From positions 1 through 64,000 of the forward strand of contig NZ_JANUHB010000001.1 of the NCBI RefSeq assembly GCF_024756255.1: 64,000 nucleotides of DNA. Reading direction: 5' to 3'. The DNA is from Massilia agilis (GTDB lineage: Bacteria; Pseudomonadota; Gammaproteobacteria; Burkholderiales; Burkholderiaceae_D). Within the stretch, counting starts at the first letter, position 1, and the number at the start of each line of letters is the position of its first letter. The notes beneath the pieces were generated by a model. It was given only the letters and a program-made list of their open reading frames with translations. It searched no databases and had not been told where the DNA came from. Shown here one piece after another: positions 47,465 through 56,060 of this stretch. The translations under genes were made by a program, and so were the position numbers.

Positions 47465-48207
47465 GCCGCGCTCCGCTGCACGCAGCTGGCCACCAGGCGC
47501 GCGGTGATCCCGGCCTCCTCGCGCAGCGCAAAGAAATACGGATAGAACGAGCGCTCGCCGCCATGCTGCTCCATCAGCCCGCCCCACTGGCGTATCTGGG
47601 CCCCCATCTGCTCCAGAGGCAAGCGCAGCAGCACGGCGGGCGCGCCCACGCGGGCACACGCGCGCTCGCCGCCGAAGTCGGCAAAGCCGAGCATGCGCTT
47701 GTAGAACGTCACATGACGCGGGTTGACCTCGATGACGTAGTCGGAAAAGCCCTGGATATGGTGCGCGTAAATATAGGAGACGTGGATCAGCGCCGCGAAC
47801 ACGCGCTTGGACATGCCCTTGTCGATCGCCAGCCGCGACGGCTCGCACAAGCGCCGCCCCTGGGCGCGCAGCAGGTCGAGGCGGTCGCCGAACTCTTCGT
47901 CGGCCGGCAGCGCGCCCTGCCGGTCGAACCACAGGCTCATCGTTCCGATCGCCAGCCCGCCGGTCTCGGCCACCAGCGTGATCCGGTTGGCGTGCCCCAT
48001 CCCGTCCGCGAGCGCGTAGCCGCGCCAGGCGTACATCCGGCGCAGCAGGCTGCCGGCGGCCGCCAGCCCATCGGCCGATGCATCGATGTGCACATTCACT
48101 TGCTGCAGGCCTGCCGTGCGCGCGTCCTGACGACACTCCAGCTGGCTGGCGCCGACGGCACTGGCCGGCACCTGGAACGAAACGATTGGCTGCTCCTCAA
48201 CCCGCAT
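47461..48207 (-). CDS. XrtA/PEP-CTERM-associated FeeM-like N-acyltransferase
   Basis: A 248-residue GNAT-type acyltransferase related to N-acyl amino-acid synthase FeeM and the exosortase-associated acyltransferase family. Motifs include LLRRMYAWRGYAL, ETGGLAIGTMSLWFD, RRLCEPSRLAID and EVNPRHVTFYKRMLGF. FeeM uses acyl-ACP to acylate an amino acid such as tyrosine. A strong GGAGGAAGAG precedes the ATG at 48207. It is coupled to the phenol-oxidase-like gene downstream and diverges from a glycosyltransferase gene of the same locus. The acceptor is unknown. Confidence 0.87.
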   Translation of the reverse strand: MRVEEQPIVSFQVPASAVGASQLECRQDARTAGLQQVNVHIDASADGLAAAGSLLRRMYAWRGYALADGMGHANRITLVAETGGLAIGTMSLWFDRQGALPADEEFGDRLDLLRAQGRRLCEPSRLAIDKGMSKRVFAALIHVSYIYAHHIQGFSDYVIEVNPRHVTFYKRMLGFADFGGERACARVGAPAVLLRLPLEQMGAQIRQWGGLMEQHGGERSFYPYFFALREEAGITARLVASCVQRSAA

Positions 48208-48533
48208 TTTCTCTTCCTCCGTTCATGGCGTAATGGGGTCTCAGACAAGCGCGGCAATGCATGGGTTCCGTGCGGAATGCCCCTTCGTTTGCCGTATGGA
48301 TATGCGTCAAGCTCGACGGAAATTTGCCGCAAGCATACGGTGCGCGCGCGACGCTTGCGCTGCCGCTCTTGACGGGTGTCAACGGCGCTGCCGAGCGGCA
48401 GATACGCGCGTTTAGGCGGCCATATAATCGTTGCTTCAATCGCCGAGCGACCCACGCGCAACGACAGGAGGCCGTCCGCCATGCACAGCGCCCTTCCCTC
48501 ACCGGCCACCTTCGTCGCGGCCGCAGCGCAACC
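48208..48533. other. divergent promoter region
   Basis: This 326-base gap lies between the FeeM-like gene and the glycosyltransferase gene, which point apart. A perfect TATAAT at 48423-48428 could serve the rightward gene, but its -35 is poor. I looked for a sigma54 -24/-12 element, since PrsR would need one, and found none with correct spacing. The rightward frame is open here but shows no protein character before the ATG at 48534. Confidence 0.4.
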
Positions 48534-49703
48534 ATGAGCCAGCACGCCGATGCGCCGCCGCTGGTCGTGCACCTGGTGAGCCAGCTCGACGCTGGCGGTG
48601 CCGGCACCGGCCTGGTGAACCTGATCGCGCACATGCCCCCCGAGCGCTACCGCCATGCAATCGTGTGCCTGAGCGAGAGCGCCAGCTACCACGCCGACAT
48701 CCGCGAGCGCGGCGTTGCGATCATCAACCTGCACAAGCGCGACGGCGCCGACTTCGGCCACTACCTGCGCATGTTCCGCACGCTGCGCGCCCTGCAGCCG
48801 GACCTGGTCCACACCCGCAACCTGAGCGGCCTGAAAGGCCAGCTGGTGGCCGCGCTGGCCGGGGTGAAGTTGCGCGTGCACGCCGAGCACGGCCGCGAGC
48901 GTGACGACGGCGGAGCACCCCGCCACCGGCTGCTGCGGCGCCTGCTGCGGCCCCTGATCGGCCACTTCATCGCGGTCAGCTCCGACCTGCAGCGCTGGCT
49001 GGTGGACCAGGTAGGCGCCGAGCCGGCCCGCGTCTCCCACATTTCCAACGGCGTCGATAGTGTGCAGTTCCACCCGCGCCTTGGCCCGCCGGCCGCGGTC
49101 GGGCCGGCCGGGTTCATGCACGACAGCGCCTACGTGATCGGCAGCGTTGGCCACATGGACGAGGCCATGAACCACGCCACGCTGGTGGAAGCCTTCCTGC
49201 GCTTGATCGCTTCGCCGCACCCGGCGCACCAGCGCCTGCGCTTGATGATCATCGGCGACGGGCCGTGCCGCGCCGAGTGCCAGTCCATGCTCAACCGTGC
49301 CGGGGCCGGGCACAAGGCCTGGCTGCCCGGCGAACGGGCCGATATCGCGCAGCTGCTGCGCGCCATGGATCTGTTCGTGCTGCCCTCGGTTGCCGAGGGC
49401 GGTTCGAACGCGCTGCTGGAGGCGATGGCGACCGGCCTGCCGGTGGTCGCCACCACGGTCGGCGCCAGCAACGAGCTGGTGCACCCCGGCTTCACCGGCA
49501 TCCTGGTACCGCCGACGTCGCCCGACCTGATGGCCGCCGCCATCGCGGACTACTGCCGCATCCCCGAGATGGGCGCGCGCCACGGTGCCCGCGCACGCAG
49601 CCAGGTGATCGCCCACCACAGCCTGCCCGCGATGGCGCGCAGCTACCTGGCCGTGTACGACGCGCTCGCACGCCAGGCCAGCGCGGCGCCGCAGCGGGCT
49701 TGA
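48534..49703 (+). CDS. glycosyltransferase, PEP-CTERM/XrtA-system type (stp2-like)
   Basis: A 389-residue GT-B glycosyltransferase (family 4 type). The N-terminal VHLVSQLDAGGAGTGLVNLI and the DLVHTRNLSGLKGQLVAALAG segment match the sugar-transferase family tied to exosortase loci. The C-terminal donor site has EGGSNALLEAMATGLPVVATTVGASNELV (shown in part). The ATG at 48534 begins the domain. It probably adds a sugar in exopolysaccharide synthesis linked to XrtA. It converges with the second glycosyltransferase gene. Confidence 0.87.
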   Translation: MSQHADAPPLVVHLVSQLDAGGAGTGLVNLIAHMPPERYRHAIVCLSESASYHADIRERGVAIINLHKRDGADFGHYLRMFRTLRALQPDLVHTRNLSGLKGQLVAALAGVKLRVHAEHGRERDDGGAPRHRLLRRLLRPLIGHFIAVSSDLQRWLVDQVGAEPARVSHISNGVDSVQFHPRLGPPAAVGPAGFMHDSAYVIGSVGHMDEAMNHATLVEAFLRLIASPHPAHQRLRLMIIGDGPCRAECQSMLNRAGAGHKAWLPGERADIAQLLRAMDLFVLPSVAEGGSNALLEAMATGLPVVATTVGASNELVHPGFTGILVPPTSPDLMAAAIADYCRIPEMGARHGARARSQVIAHHSLPAMARSYLAVYDALARQASAAPQRA

Positions 49704-49709
49704 GCGCCC

Positions 49710-50735
49710 TCAGCGCCGCGCCGCGAGCAGCTCTGCGTACAAGGCGGCGAGCCGCGCGGCCGCCGCATCCCAGCTGAAAACACGTACGCCGGCCCGTACT
49801 CCCTCCCGCGGCAAGGGCTCGTGCAGCAGCGCCGAGACTGCGATCGCGAGCGCGTCAGGCCCTTCGCCGCTTGCCTTGCGCACGCCTGCCGTCTCCGACC
49901 AGTGCCCCGGCGAGCTTGCCGTCACGACGGGCGTCCCGGCTGCCAGCGCTTCCAGCGCCGCCATTGGAAGTCCCGCGCCATGTGGTGGCAGCACCAGCGC
50001 CGACGCGGCGGCGTAAGCGCTGGCCAGCAGCGGGGAATCGTGGGCCAGGGCGTCGATGCAAGTGACCGTGCGCAGGGCACGCAGCGCCTGCAGGTAGCCC
50101 GTGTCGCGCCCGTGCGCCTCGCCGATCACCACCAAGGGCACGGCCAGCCTGGCCAGTGCGCGCCCAACCTCGAGCTGGCCATGCCACGGCGACACCTGGC
50201 CAACCATGAGCGCGAACTGCCCCGCGATGCGCCGGCGCTCGCGAAATAGCGCACCACCGGCCACGAAGAAGCGGTGAGCGACGCCGTTTGGAACCAGCGA
50301 CACGCGCTGCGCGTCGATCAGGAATGCCCGGCAGATTGCGGTACGCTCGGCTTCCCCCTGGGCGACGACGTGCGTGGCGCAGCGCAGCGCGCGCCGGATC
50401 TGGGCGTAGCCGGTATCGAAGTCCCACGACGTGCGGTTGCCCAGCACGCGGTCGGCCACCCGCGCCCGGGTGCCGTTTGCGCTCGTCCACGCGGGTGACA
50501 CGCGGGGTGTGAGCACCACCGGCATGCTTGCCGCCGCCTGCTCGACCAGCGCGGCGTTGCCACGCGCCGCGCCAAACACATGCAGCAGGTCGAACCCGCC
50601 GCGCGGCATGCCGCCTGCCACCAGCACCGCCTCGACTTGCTGGCGCGCGAGCGCCTCCAGCGTCTCGCGCACCTGCGTACGCAGGCCGCCAGGACGCTGG
50701 AACAGAACCGGATCGGGTAGCAGCGCAACGCGCAT
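49710..50735 (-). CDS. glycosyltransferase (GT4-like)
   Basis: A 341-residue GT-B type glycosyltransferase with a short N-terminal domain (VALLPDPVLFQRPGGLRTQV) and a C-terminal donor domain (VSLVPNGVAHRFF, GQFALMVGQVSPWHGQLE, LPPHGAGLPMAALEALAAGTPVVTASSPGHWSE, shown in part). The Glu of the EX7E motif is present in the ALEALAAGTP part. It is the last gene of a leftward operon with the AMP-ligase-like and asparagine-synthase-like genes, 7 bases after the latter. Sugar unknown. Confidence 0.83.
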   Translation of the reverse strand: MRVALLPDPVLFQRPGGLRTQVRETLEALARQQVEAVLVAGGMPRGGFDLLHVFGAARGNAALVEQAAASMPVVLTPRVSPAWTSANGTRARVADRVLGNRTSWDFDTGYAQIRRALRCATHVVAQGEAERTAICRAFLIDAQRVSLVPNGVAHRFFVAGGALFRERRRIAGQFALMVGQVSPWHGQLEVGRALARLAVPLVVIGEAHGRDTGYLQALRALRTVTCIDALAHDSPLLASAYAAASALVLPPHGAGLPMAALEALAAGTPVVTASSPGHWSETAGVRKASGEGPDALAIAVSALLHEPLPREGVRAGVRVFSWDAAAARLAALYAELLAARR

Positions 50736-50742
50736 GGCTCGC

Positions 50743-52575
50743 CTAAGTCCGTGCGGTGGCGGGCGCGTGCGCTGGCGCCGGCGCTGTTGTGGCCTGCGCG
50801 CGCCGCTGCGCGAACCACTGCTCCAGCATCATCAGCATCCACACCATGCGCCCGTGGCGCGGCGGATCTTGCGCCAGCCGCTGGGACAGCAGCTGGTCGA
50901 TGAAGCTGGCGCGCACGATATGGCGCTCGCGCAGCGCCGACAGGCTGTCGAACGCGATCGCTCTCAGACGCGGGTCCGACAGCAGCCACTGCCCGACCGG
51001 CGGCGCCAGCCCGTAACCGCGCACGTGCAGGCTGCGGCGTGGCAGCGTGGCCTGCAGCGCCTGGCAGAACAGGCCATGCGCCGATGCGCCGGCCTCCTTC
51101 GCGGCCGGGTCCAGCCGCGCCGCGAACGCGACCAGGGCGTCGTTCAGGTACGGGAACTGCACCGCCACGCCGGCCATGTCGCAGGCGCGCGATACCGAAG
51201 GCAGTCCGCGCTCGCCCAACCGGTACTGCAGGTCGAGCGCGATCATGCGGTTGAGCGGGTGGCGCCCCTGCGCCAGCCACCAGCTTTGTTCCACCGTCGC
51301 CGCTGGCGCGGTCGGGTCGACCAGCTCCAGGAAGCCCGGTTCGAACACTTCCCCCGGGCCGTACCCGTGCAGCAGGTTGGCATGCTGCAGGCGCGCCGGC
51401 AGCGGCATCATCGACTGGCGGATATGTTCGCGCGCCATGGCCAACGGGCCGCGCCGCACGCGCCGTGCCAGCCGAAACAGCAGCGGCTCGATCAGCAGCT
51501 GGCGCAACCCGGACGGCAGGCGCTCGTACCGCGCCAGCCGCAACTGGCGCGCATAGTAGGCGCGACGCCCGAACAGTTCCGCGGCGCCCTGCCCGGTCAG
51601 CAGGCGCTGCGTTCCGCTCTCGCGTGCCAGCAGTGCGCAGTAGTAGGCAGCCAGCGCCGCGGGGTCGCCGCACGGCAGGTCGAACGCCGCTCCAAGCTGG
51701 GCAATCGCGTCGGCCACCTCGCTGGTGCCGATCACGCGTTCGTGGTGGTCGAAGCCCAGCGCCCGCGCCGCCTGGCGCGCGTGTTCGAACGCGGCGCGCC
51801 CGGCCGGACCGATGCCCACTGCAAAGGTCGGGACACGCTGGCCGCTGGCATTGGCCAGCAGCGCACCCAGCGCCGTGCTGGCCGGACCTCCGCCCAGCAT
51901 CACGCCGGTGCGCTGCTGCCCCACGCAGCACTCGACGGCGCCGCGTATCGTGTCCAGCAGCTCGCTGGCCAGCACCGGGGAGTTGGTGGCCGGCTGGCGC
52001 TCGTGAAAGCGCAGCCGCCAGTAGCGCGTGCGCTCGAGGCGGCCGGCGCGCAGGTGCACGTATTCGCCCGGCGCCAGGCGCCGCTGGCCCTTGTAGATCG
52101 AGCCCGGCACGGCATGAAAATACAGGTAGTTGTACAGCGCCTGCGGGTCGACCTCGCGGCCGGCGCCGGGATGCAGCACCATGGCGTCGGTCGAGCTGGC
52201 GAACACCAGCGTGTGCCCGACCAGCTGGTAGTACAGCGGGCGCGAGGCCGCGCGGTCCACCGCCAGCAGCGCTTCGCCGCGCCGCTCGTCGATCAGCGCG
52301 AACGCAAACTGCCCCGACAGCGCCGCGCACGCCTTCACGCCGTGCGCGCGCCACAGGCGGGCCAGCGCGTCCACCCGTTCGCCCCAGTGCGCGATGAGCA
52401 GTCCGTCCTCGTGGTACAGGCTGGCGCAATCCAGGCCGCCCGCCAGCGCCACCGCGCCCATGCCGTGGGCCGCCGTACGCAGCGGCGCCTGGTCGAAGCG
52501 ACACAGCGGCGCCGCCATCTGCGCAATCGGCAGGGCCGCCGGCTCGCGCGAGAACCAGCCGCACAGGCCGCTCAT
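50743..52575 (-). CDS. asparagine-synthase-like protein with degenerate active sites
   Basis: A 610-residue protein with the two-domain layout of glutamine-dependent asparagine synthases (N-terminal glutaminase fold, C-terminal PP-loop synthetase). It resembles the XrtA-locus amidotransferases, but key motifs are missing. The N-terminal Cys expected at residue 2 is at 5 (MSGLCGWF), and the RGPD and NGEIYN motifs are not recognisable. The SGGxDS ATP loop reads L-G228-G-G-P-A-S, and the DELF motif reads G-A-A-E-L-F. It overlaps the upstream AMP-ligase-like gene (ATGA). It may be a non-catalytic paralogue. Confidence 0.8.
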   Translation of the reverse strand: MSGLCGWFSREPAALPIAQMAAPLCRFDQAPLRTAAHGMGAVALAGGLDCASLYHEDGLLIAHWGERVDALARLWRAHGVKACAALSGQFAFALIDERRGEALLAVDRAASRPLYYQLVGHTLVFASSTDAMVLHPGAGREVDPQALYNYLYFHAVPGSIYKGQRRLAPGEYVHLRAGRLERTRYWRLRFHERQPATNSPVLASELLDTIRGAVECCVGQQRTGVMLGGGPASTALGALLANASGQRVPTFAVGIGPAGRAAFEHARQAARALGFDHHERVIGTSEVADAIAQLGAAFDLPCGDPAALAAYYCALLARESGTQRLLTGQGAAELFGRRAYYARQLRLARYERLPSGLRQLLIEPLLFRLARRVRRGPLAMAREHIRQSMMPLPARLQHANLLHGYGPGEVFEPGFLELVDPTAPAATVEQSWWLAQGRHPLNRMIALDLQYRLGERGLPSVSRACDMAGVAVQFPYLNDALVAFAARLDPAAKEAGASAHGLFCQALQATLPRRSLHVRGYGLAPPVGQWLLSDPRLRAIAFDSLSALRERHIVRASFIDQLLSQRLAQDPPRHGRMVWMLMMLEQWFAQRRAQATTAPAPAHAPATART

Positions 52576-54149
52576 GGCGCCACCTCGCCAAACAACGGAG
52601 CCAGTGCAGCCGCCACGCCGGCGCGGTCGATCCGTCCGCCGGCGTCGCGCGGCAGCGGCGAGCGCCGCAGGTCCAGCATCGCCGGCAGCATGTGCCCGGG
52701 CAGCTGCGCGCGGCAGGCCTCGAACAGCTGGCCCGAATCGATGGCGAGCCCCGTGCTCGCCCTCGCCATCACCGCAATCACCTGGCCGCGCGCGGGGTGC
52801 GCAATGCCGACCGCCGCCGCTTCCTCCACCAAGCCGGTTGCGTACAGCGCTTCCTCCACCTCCGCCGCGCGCACGCGGCGCCCGCCGGTGCAAATGATCT
52901 CTTCGCCGGCCCGCGCCGGGTACAGGTAGCCATGCGCATCGGCGCTCACCGTTTCTCCGGTCCACAGCGCCGTCTCGCGCACGCTCGCACCAGGACGGGC
53001 AGGCAGCGTGCGGAAGCGGTCGCGCGTGCGGGCGCTGTCGTTCCAGTAGCCGCGCGCCACCAGCGGGCCGCGCTGCACCAGCTCGCCCGGCTCGCCGGCC
53101 GCACAAGGACTGCCGTCCGGCCGCAGCACCAGCACCCCGGCCTGCGGCAGCGGGCGGCCGATCGAATCGCCGTGGCCCTCGAACTCTTCCTGCGCCAGGC
53201 AGGTGGCGCGAAATGCCTCCGGCTGTCCATGCAGCAGCACGATGCGCGCGCGCGGCAGTTTGCGGCGCAGGGCCGCCACACTCGCCGCAGGCAGCGAGCC
53301 GCCAGCATTGACGGCCACGCGCAGCGAACCGCCGCCAGCCGGCCATGCCAGTTCGGCCAGCTCGGTCCACAGCGGCGGCAACGCAGCCAGCGCCGTCACG
53401 CTTTCGTCCTCGACCGCGCGCACCACGTCCCGCGCCAGCATCGGATTGAGCAGCACCGCGCTGGCGCCGGCCGTGAAGGCGGTGGTCAGCTGGTGCAGCC
53501 CGGCGTCCACGCACAGCGGCAGCGCGGCCAGCAGGCGGTCGTCCGCGCCAATCCGCAACGCGCGCTGCAGCGTGCGCGCCGCGGCCACCACGTTGCGATG
53601 CGTGAGGATGATGGCCGATGGCCTTGCCCCGTGCCGCAGGTACAGCAGGGCCGCCATGTCGTCGTCCACCCCGCCCGGCGCAGCGCGGCCGGAGCCAGCA
53701 CGCAGCAGCTCGTCCCAGTGCACGACCTCGATCCCCGGAGGCAGCGGGCCGGGCGCGCCGCACACCACTGCCGCCGCCAGGTCGGGGCAGCGCGCCAGCT
53801 CGGAACCCAGCGTGGCCAGCCGCTCGCTGGTCGTCACCAGCACCCGCGCGCCGCAGTCGCGCAGCAGCGCCGCCGCCTGCGGCGCGGCCAGCGCCGGATC
53901 AGGCACGACGAACGCGCCGCCGGCGGCATTGGCGCCGAACAGGGCGACCACCGCCTCCTCGCGCTTGGGCAGCCACAGCGCCACCCGGTCATGGGCGCGC
54001 ACACCGAGCGCGCGCAGGCCGCCGCCCGCCGCTTCGACCATCATCGCCAGCGCGCCGTAGCCGATGCGTGCGCCGGCATAGCGCAGCGCCGGCGCATCCG
54101 CGTCGCGGCTGGCGGCCTCGTAGATCAGTTCCTGGACGAGCAGGGCCAT
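52572..54149 (-). CDS. XrtA-associated AMP-ligase-like protein with degenerate motifs
   Basis: A 525-residue protein of the acyl-CoA ligase type tied to exosortase-A loci. The segment EAFRATCLAQEEF and HGDSIGRPLPQAGVLVLR matches the family closely. However, the phosphate loop TSGSTGxPKG is replaced by Y170-L-R-H-G-A-R-P-S-A. The YGxTE motif reads H307-G-Q-P-E, the TGD aspartate is Glu399 and the C-terminal catalytic Lys is Arg506 (GGRIDR). Ordinary adenylation seems unlikely. First gene of a leftward operon, divergent from the hydrolase pair. Confidence 0.85.
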   Translation of the reverse strand: MALLVQELIYEAASRDADAPALRYAGARIGYGALAMMVEAAGGGLRALGVRAHDRVALWLPKREEAVVALFGANAAGGAFVVPDPALAAPQAAALLRDCGARVLVTTSERLATLGSELARCPDLAAAVVCGAPGPLPPGIEVVHWDELLRAGSGRAAPGGVDDDMAALLYLRHGARPSAIILTHRNVVAAARTLQRALRIGADDRLLAALPLCVDAGLHQLTTAFTAGASAVLLNPMLARDVVRAVEDESVTALAALPPLWTELAELAWPAGGGSLRVAVNAGGSLPAASVAALRRKLPRARIVLLHGQPEAFRATCLAQEEFEGHGDSIGRPLPQAGVLVLRPDGSPCAAGEPGELVQRGPLVARGYWNDSARTRDRFRTLPARPGASVRETALWTGETVSADAHGYLYPARAGEEIICTGGRRVRAAEVEEALYATGLVEEAAAVGIAHPARGQVIAVMARASTGLAIDSGQLFEACRAQLPGHMLPAMLDLRRSPLPRDAGGRIDRAGVAAALAPLFGEVAP

Positions 54150-54409
54150 CGTCCCTCCCTAGATGCTCCAAGTAAAGATTCATCATTCGCAAAAAGCGCG
54201 GACGGCTCATTGCGTCTTCTCAAGAATGGCGCGGGGAGGACGCTTGCGGCCCATCAAGGCCCGGGCTCATCGGGGGTGTCTAATTAACATAAAAGCACGA
54301 GCGTTAAGATGACCAACCGGCTCCGACAACCAGTGCACTTCCCTCGCCCCGCGCCGCGTGCCGGGGCCCGCGGCGGCCCGCCCGAGCCCGTGCAGGAGAC
54401 ACTTGCACC
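54150..54409. other. divergent gap upstream of hydrolase genes
   Basis: A 260-base region between the AMP-ligase-like gene and hydrolase 2. It holds an A/T-rich stretch (TAATTAACATAAAAGC, near 54280-54296) that could be part of a promoter for the hydrolase pair. An AGGAGAC at 54393-54399 serves the ATG at 54410. I found no sigma54 element with correct spacing. Confidence 0.4.
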
Positions 54410-55255
54410 ATGAATGCCCCGCTGCTGTCCACGCCGCGCGTGGAGCCCTTCTTCTTCGATGCCGAGCCCGGCACGCGGTTCAGCGTGTACCATGCGCCCA
54501 ACCCGCGCGTGGAGCCGCGCGGCGCAATCCTGCACGTGCACGCGTTCGCTGAAGAAATGAACAAATCGCGGCGCATGGCCGCGCTGCAGTCGCGGGCGTT
54601 CGCTGCCATGGGCTACGCCGTGCTGCAGTTCGACCTGTTCGGCTGCGGCGACAGTTGTGGCGACTTCCATTCCGGCCGCTGGGAGCTGTGGAAGAGCGAC
54701 CTGGCCATTGCCGCCGGCTGGCTGCTCGACCGCACCGGCGGCGGGCCGCTGCACCTGTGGGGCGTGCGCCTGGGCGGCCTGCTGGCGCTCGACTGCGCGG
54801 CCCAGCTGCGGCCGGCCGGCATCATCCTGTGGCAACCGTTCACCAACGGGCGTACCTGCATCAACCAATTCCTGCGCCTGCGCCTTGCGGCACAGCTGCA
54901 GGGCAAGGCGCCCGGCACCGCGCGCAGCACCGCCGCCCTGCGCGCCCAGCTGGCGGTGCACGGTCACATCGAGGTGGGCGGCTACGAGGTGGCGATCCCG
55001 CTCGTCAAGGCCATCGACGGCTGCGACGCCGCCAACCTGCGCCTGCCGCCCTGTACCGTCCACTGGTTCGCCAATCCCGAGCCGGCGCCCGCCCGGGTCG
55101 AAGCCAACGTGGCCCGGCTGGCCGCGCGCTGGGCGCGCGACGGCGTGCGGGTCCAGTTCCATCCCGTAGCCGGCCCCCACGCCTGGAATGACGAAGTGAT
55201 CGAATGTCCCGCCCTGCTGGACGCCACCAGCGAGGTGTTCGGGAGCCAGCCATGA
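54410..55255 (+). CDS. alpha/beta hydrolase 2, exosortase-A system-associated
   Basis: A 281-residue alpha/beta-hydrolase-fold protein. ILHVHAFAEEMNKSRRMAAL and VLQFDLFGCGDSCGDF are hallmarks of the exosortase-A hydrolase 2 family. At the nucleophile elbow the sequence is W-G-V-R120-L-G, so the usual Ser is Arg. From memory this is normal for the family, which suggests a non-classical or non-catalytic role. It overlaps hydrolase 1 (ATGA). The start is supported by AGGAGAC. Confidence 0.87.
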   Translation: MNAPLLSTPRVEPFFFDAEPGTRFSVYHAPNPRVEPRGAILHVHAFAEEMNKSRRMAALQSRAFAAMGYAVLQFDLFGCGDSCGDFHSGRWELWKSDLAIAAGWLLDRTGGGPLHLWGVRLGGLLALDCAAQLRPAGIILWQPFTNGRTCINQFLRLRLAAQLQGKAPGTARSTAALRAQLAVHGHIEVGGYEVAIPLVKAIDGCDAANLRLPPCTVHWFANPEPAPARVEANVARLAARWARDGVRVQFHPVAGPHAWNDEVIECPALLDATSEVFGSQP

Positions 55256-56055
55256 AAATCGACCAGCGCGCGTTGCGTTTCAACTGCAACGGCAGCAGCC
55301 TGATCGGGGTGGTGGATGTGCCGGAGCGCCCGCTGCAGCGTGGTGTGCTCATGTTGGCGGACAGCGAGCAATACCGTATCGGCAGCCACCGCCAGTTCAC
55401 CCTGCTCTCGCGCGTGCTGGCCCAGCGCGGCCTGCCGATGATGCGCTTCGACCGCCGCGGCATGGGCGACAGCGAGGGCGCGCCGCGCGCGTTCGACGCC
55501 ATCGAAGACGACATCCGGGCAGCGATAAAAGAATTTTCCACCCAGGTGCCGGAGATGAAAGAAATTGTCATCCTCGGCCTGGGTGACGCCGCGCTGGCCG
55601 CGGCCCTGTACGCGCCGCTGGACGAGCGGGTGTGCGCCCTGGTGCTGCTCAACCCGCTGCCGGGCCGACCCGTCGACGACCCGGCCGAGCCGCTGCGCCA
55701 CCACTACCTGGCGCGCCTGGGCGAGGTGGCGTTCTGGAAAAAGGTGGCGCGCGGCGAACTTGGGCTGGCCGAACGCGCCGGTACCCTGCGCGAGCAGTGG
55801 CGCCGGATGGGCGGCGGCGCGCACCGCACGGCGCTGCCGCGCCGCATCGCCGACAGCCTGAACGGCTTTCCGGGCCGCCTGTTGCTGGTGCTGGGCGGCG
55901 AAGACCTGGCAGCCCGCCATTTCGCGCGCGTGCTGGCCCGGCACCATGCGCGCTTTCGCTGCGTTGAGGTGGCACAGGCCGACCACGCCTTTACCAGCAG
56001 CGCTTGGCGCGACGAGGTGGCCGACGCCAGCGCCAACTGGATCATGTCCTGGTAG
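55252..56055 (+). CDS. alpha/beta hydrolase 1, exosortase-A system-associated
   Basis: A 267-residue alpha/beta-hydrolase-fold protein. YRIGSHRQFTLLSRVLAQRG and MRFDRRGMGDSEGAPR match the exosortase-A hydrolase 1 family. The expected nucleophile motif GLCDA reads G109-L-G111-D-A, so the Cys is Gly. Early residues (MLADSEQYR) also differ from the usual GGPQYR. It is coupled to hydrolase 2 upstream and converges on prsR 6 bases beyond. Its reaction is unknown, and this copy may be inactive. Confidence 0.86.
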   Translation: MKIDQRALRFNCNGSSLIGVVDVPERPLQRGVLMLADSEQYRIGSHRQFTLLSRVLAQRGLPMMRFDRRGMGDSEGAPRAFDAIEDDIRAAIKEFSTQVPEMKEIVILGLGDAALAAALYAPLDERVCALVLLNPLPGRPVDDPAEPLRHHYLARLGEVAFWKKVARGELGLAERAGTLREQWRRMGGGAHRTALPRRIADSLNGFPGRLLLVLGGEDLAARHFARVLARHHARFRCVEVAQADHAFTSSAWRDEVADASANWIMSW

Positions 56056-56060
56056 CGCGT

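Noticed and set aside
48208-48533. A sigma54 promoter for PrsR control
   Set aside because: GG and GC dinucleotides with near-correct spacing occur (for example TGGATATGCGTCAAGC), but the spacing is off by one and the flanking consensus is poor.
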